DNA of 5,731 bases, taken from an uncultured Bacilli bacterium. GTDB taxonomy: Bacteria > Bacillota_I > Bacilli_A > RF39 > UBA660. The stretch lies in assembly GCA_947630195.1 (NCBI GenBank), contig CANRGQ010000065.1, forward strand, positions 1-5,731, written 5' to 3'. Below the pieces are notes generated by a model. It had not been told where the DNA came from, did not search any database, and saw nothing but the letters and a program-made list of their open reading frames with translations. Position 1 is the first letter of the stretch; each line of letters opens with the position of its first letter. The position numbers were made by a program, and so were the translations under genes. Positions 4,150-5,731 of this stretch are shown piece after piece.

Positions 4150-4488
4150 TTAAACTAATTCTAATCTAACTTGTAAAGCATCATCGCCACGGCGTTCATT
4201 AATTTTAATTATTTTAGTATAACCACCATTACGATCTTTATATCTTGGTGCTAGTTCATTAAATATTTTATTAGTAACTTCTTTATCATTATGTAAGAAA
4301 GCTAATGCTTTACGACGAGATACTAAAGTTCCTCTTTTACCATAAGTAATCATTTTATCAACAAATTTTCTTACTTCTTTAGCTCTGGCATCCGTAGTTA
4401 CAATACTTTCATGCATAATTACATCTTTAGTAAGTCCCGCTAAAATACTTCTTCTTATTCTTGTTTCTCTTCCTAATTTTCTGTACAT
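4150..4488 (-). CDS. rplQ: 50S ribosomal protein L17 (bL17)
   Basis: A 112-residue protein, close to the usual 115-125. It starts M-Y-R-K-L-G-R-E-T-R-I-R-R-S with L-T-K-D-V-I-M-H-E-S-I-V-T-T-D-A-R-A-K-E-V-R, and ends G-G-Y-T-K-I-I-K-I-N-E-R-R-G-D-D-A, all diagnostic of bL17. It binds 23S rRNA near the exit tunnel of the large subunit. The Shine-Dalgarno AAGGAG (4503-4498) is formed by the last two sense codons of rpoA, and the ATG comes 6 bases after the rpoA stop, so the two are translationally linked. It is the last gene of the operon here, followed at once by a terminator. In many Firmicutes the next genes are ecfA/ecfT and truA; here an ATPase cassette occupies that place. Confidence 0.97.
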   Translation of the reverse strand: MYRKLGRETRIRRSILAGLTKDVIMHESIVTTDARAKEVRKFVDKMITYGKRGTLVSRRKALAFLHNDKEVTNKIFNELAPRYKDRNGGYTKIIKINERRGDDALQVRLELV

Positions 4489-4494
4489 AATAAT

Positions 4495-5442
4495 CTACTC
4501 CTTAAATGTAAGTCCTAAATCCGCTACTTTATCAAGAACTTCTTTTAGACTCTTCTTTCCTAAATTTCTAATCTTTGTTACTTCAACTTCTCTTTTTTCC
4601 ACTAAATCTTGAACAGTATGAATACCAGCTCTCTTTAAGCAATTATATGCTCTAACACTGAATTCTACTTCTTCGATTGGGGTTTCTAAAGTCTTCGTAA
4701 TTGTATCTACTTTCTTCTCTTGCATCATACCTGAGAAATCACTAATAGCATTTAAATCGGTAATAATATTAAAGTGTTCTACTAAGATTTTGGCTGCTAA
4801 AGCTAGAGCTTCTTCAGGATTCATACTACCATTAGTAGATACTTCCATTATTAATTTATCATAATTTTCATTTTGTCCAACCCGAGTATCCACTACTTCA
4901 TATTTAACTAGTTCAATTGGTGAATAAGCAGAGTCAATAGCAATTGTACCTACTCCCGCATCTTCTAATCTTTTCTTGTTTTCTTTGGCTTCAACATACC
5001 CACGACCATTTTCCACAGTCATTTCCATGTTGATTTTACCACCATGGACAAGATTACAAATTACAAGATCACCATTAATAACTTCAACGTCAGCATCTTT
5101 TTCAATCATTGAGGCGGTTACAGGACCTTCTTTTGAAGCACTAAGTCTTAATACTTTAGGTTCATCAGAATGATTTTTAACAACTAAATTCTTAATTGCT
5201 AGAACGATTGAAGTTACATCTTCCACAACACCTTCAATTTTTTGGAATTCATGTAAAACTCCATCAATCTTAATGCTTGTTACCGCACTTCCTGGTAGAC
5301 TTGATAATAGCACTCTTCTTAAAGCATTACCAAGAGTAGTACCAAATCCTCTTTCTAATGGATCAATTTCAAATTTTCCATAATGATTGCTTTCGATGTA
5401 TTCAGTAATTTTGTATTCTGGTTTTTCAAATTTTATCATCAT
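4495..5442 (-). CDS. rpoA: DNA-directed RNA polymerase alpha subunit
   Basis: A 315-residue protein of normal length. The N-terminal domain carries E-R-G-F-G-T-T-L-G-N-A-L-R-R-V-L-L-S-S-L, needed for dimerisation and for assembly of beta and beta prime. The C-terminal domain has E-F-S-V-R-A-Y-N-C-L (260-269, with the Arg equivalent to E. coli R265 that contacts UP elements) and R-N-L-G-K-K-S-L-K-E. It therefore keeps a complete alpha-CTD. The start is one of two consecutive ATG codons (5442 or 5439); AAGGGA lies 7 or 10 bases upstream, so either is possible. It follows rpsK by 23 bases and precedes rplQ by 6, in the standard operon order. No oddities are seen. Confidence 0.98.
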   Translation of the reverse strand: MMIKFEKPEYKITEYIESNHYGKFEIDPLERGFGTTLGNALRRVLLSSLPGSAVTSIKIDGVLHEFQKIEGVVEDVTSIVLAIKNLVVKNHSDEPKVLRLSASKEGPVTASMIEKDADVEVINGDLVICNLVHGGKINMEMTVENGRGYVEAKENKKRLEDAGVGTIAIDSAYSPIELVKYEVVDTRVGQNENYDKLIMEVSTNGSMNPEEALALAAKILVEHFNIITDLNAISDFSGMMQEKKVDTITKTLETPIEEVEFSVRAYNCLKRAGIHTVQDLVEKREVEVTKIRNLGKKSLKEVLDKVADLGLTFKE

Positions 5443-5465
5443 ACAATATTCCCTTTCTATTTAAA

Positions 5466-5731
5466 CTAATTTCTTGGTCTTTTTGGTGGACGACATCCAT
5501 TGTGAGGAACTGGAGTTTCATCAATAATAGCTGTAACTTCTAATCCTGCACTTTGTAATGATCTAATTGCATTTTCTCTTCCTGGTGCAAGTCCTTTAAC
5601 ATGAACTTCTACTTTTTGAACTCCTTGTTCAATTGCAGCAGCCGCCGCAGCTTCTGCTGTAAGACCAGCAGCATATGGAGTTTTCTTTTTACTTCCTAAA
5701 TAACCAATTCTTCCAGCACTTGACCAACTAA
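5466..5731 (-). CDS. rpsK: 30S ribosomal protein S11 (uS11), C-terminal part
   Basis: The last 87 residues are in the window; the N-terminus lies beyond 5731. S-W-S-S-A-G-R-I-G-Y, T-P-Y-A-A-G, a run of Ala with A-I-E-Q-G, V-H-V-K-G-L-A-P-G-R-E-N-A-I-R-S-L and the end D-E-T-P-V-P-H-N-G-C-R-P-P-K-R-P-R-N are diagnostic of uS11. This protein sits on the platform of the small subunit near the mRNA and the Shine-Dalgarno helix. It is upstream of rpoA in the usual rpsM-rpsK-rpoA-rplQ order. The basic tail is complete and the TAG stop is at 5468-5466. Confidence 0.97.
   Translation of the reverse strand, partial: SWSSAGRIGYLGSKKKTPYAAGLTAEAAAAAAIEQGVQKVEVHVKGLAPGRENAIRSLQSAGLEVTAIIDETPVPHNGCRPPKRPRN

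Noticed and set aside
4976..5173. A 65-codon plus-strand open frame
   Set aside because: It lies wholly antisense inside rpoA, which is unmistakable on the other strand.
1..5731. Mycoplasma-type code 4 with TGA as Trp
   Set aside because: Trp is encoded by TGG in rpsK and the ATPase, and TGA ends all three XRE genes at sensible positions, so the standard bacterial code applies.

Overview
The window is AT-rich DNA with Shine-Dalgarno sequences and consensus-like sigma-A promoters. It uses the standard bacterial code: TGG is used for Trp and TGA ends three genes. The uS11, alpha and bL17 proteins are Firmicutes/Bacilli-like. The best guess is a low-GC host-associated Bacilli or RF39-type lineage; the exact taxon cannot be read from this sequence.

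Right third (about 4114-5731, minus strand): the end of the large ribosomal protein operon, rpsK (partial) - rpoA - rplQ, closed by a GAAA-loop terminator. This part is ordinary.

Middle (about 2293-4137): an AAA+ ATPase of the ATP_13/AAA_14-DUF4143 type sits directly behind rplQ. It lies between two near-identical 64-66 bp direct repeats, each containing the same terminator hairpin. Exact 33-bp tandem repeat arrays of two related subfamilies lie beside both copies. The gene, its promoter and one terminator therefore look like a removable cassette of about 1.5 kb dropped behind the ribosomal operon.

Left-centre (about 1400-2292): a minus-strand gene for a possible stand-alone BECR-fold (barnase/EndoU/colicin/RelE-like) nuclease ends inside the second of two tandem plus-strand elements. 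Each element has a -35/-10 promoter with a 17-bp spacer, then a nested hairpin with a conserved inner core, then a T-run. They look like two paralogous small-RNA genes 120 bp apart. The first lies antisense to the remnant of an Rpn/PD-(D/E)XK transposase-family C-terminus.

Left (1-1396): three tandem, translationally linked small XRE/Cro-type repressors (plus strand) diverge from a partial gene for a secreted or anchored protein (minus strand). The divergent promoters share their -35 region, and each has a copy of an operator-like inverted repeat in its spacer, so the XRE products probably control both directions.

The accessory part (XRE trio, twin RNAs, nuclease-like protein, repeat-bounded ATPase) reads as a defence, toxin or mobile island next to a core operon. 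A joint function for these parts is inference only.
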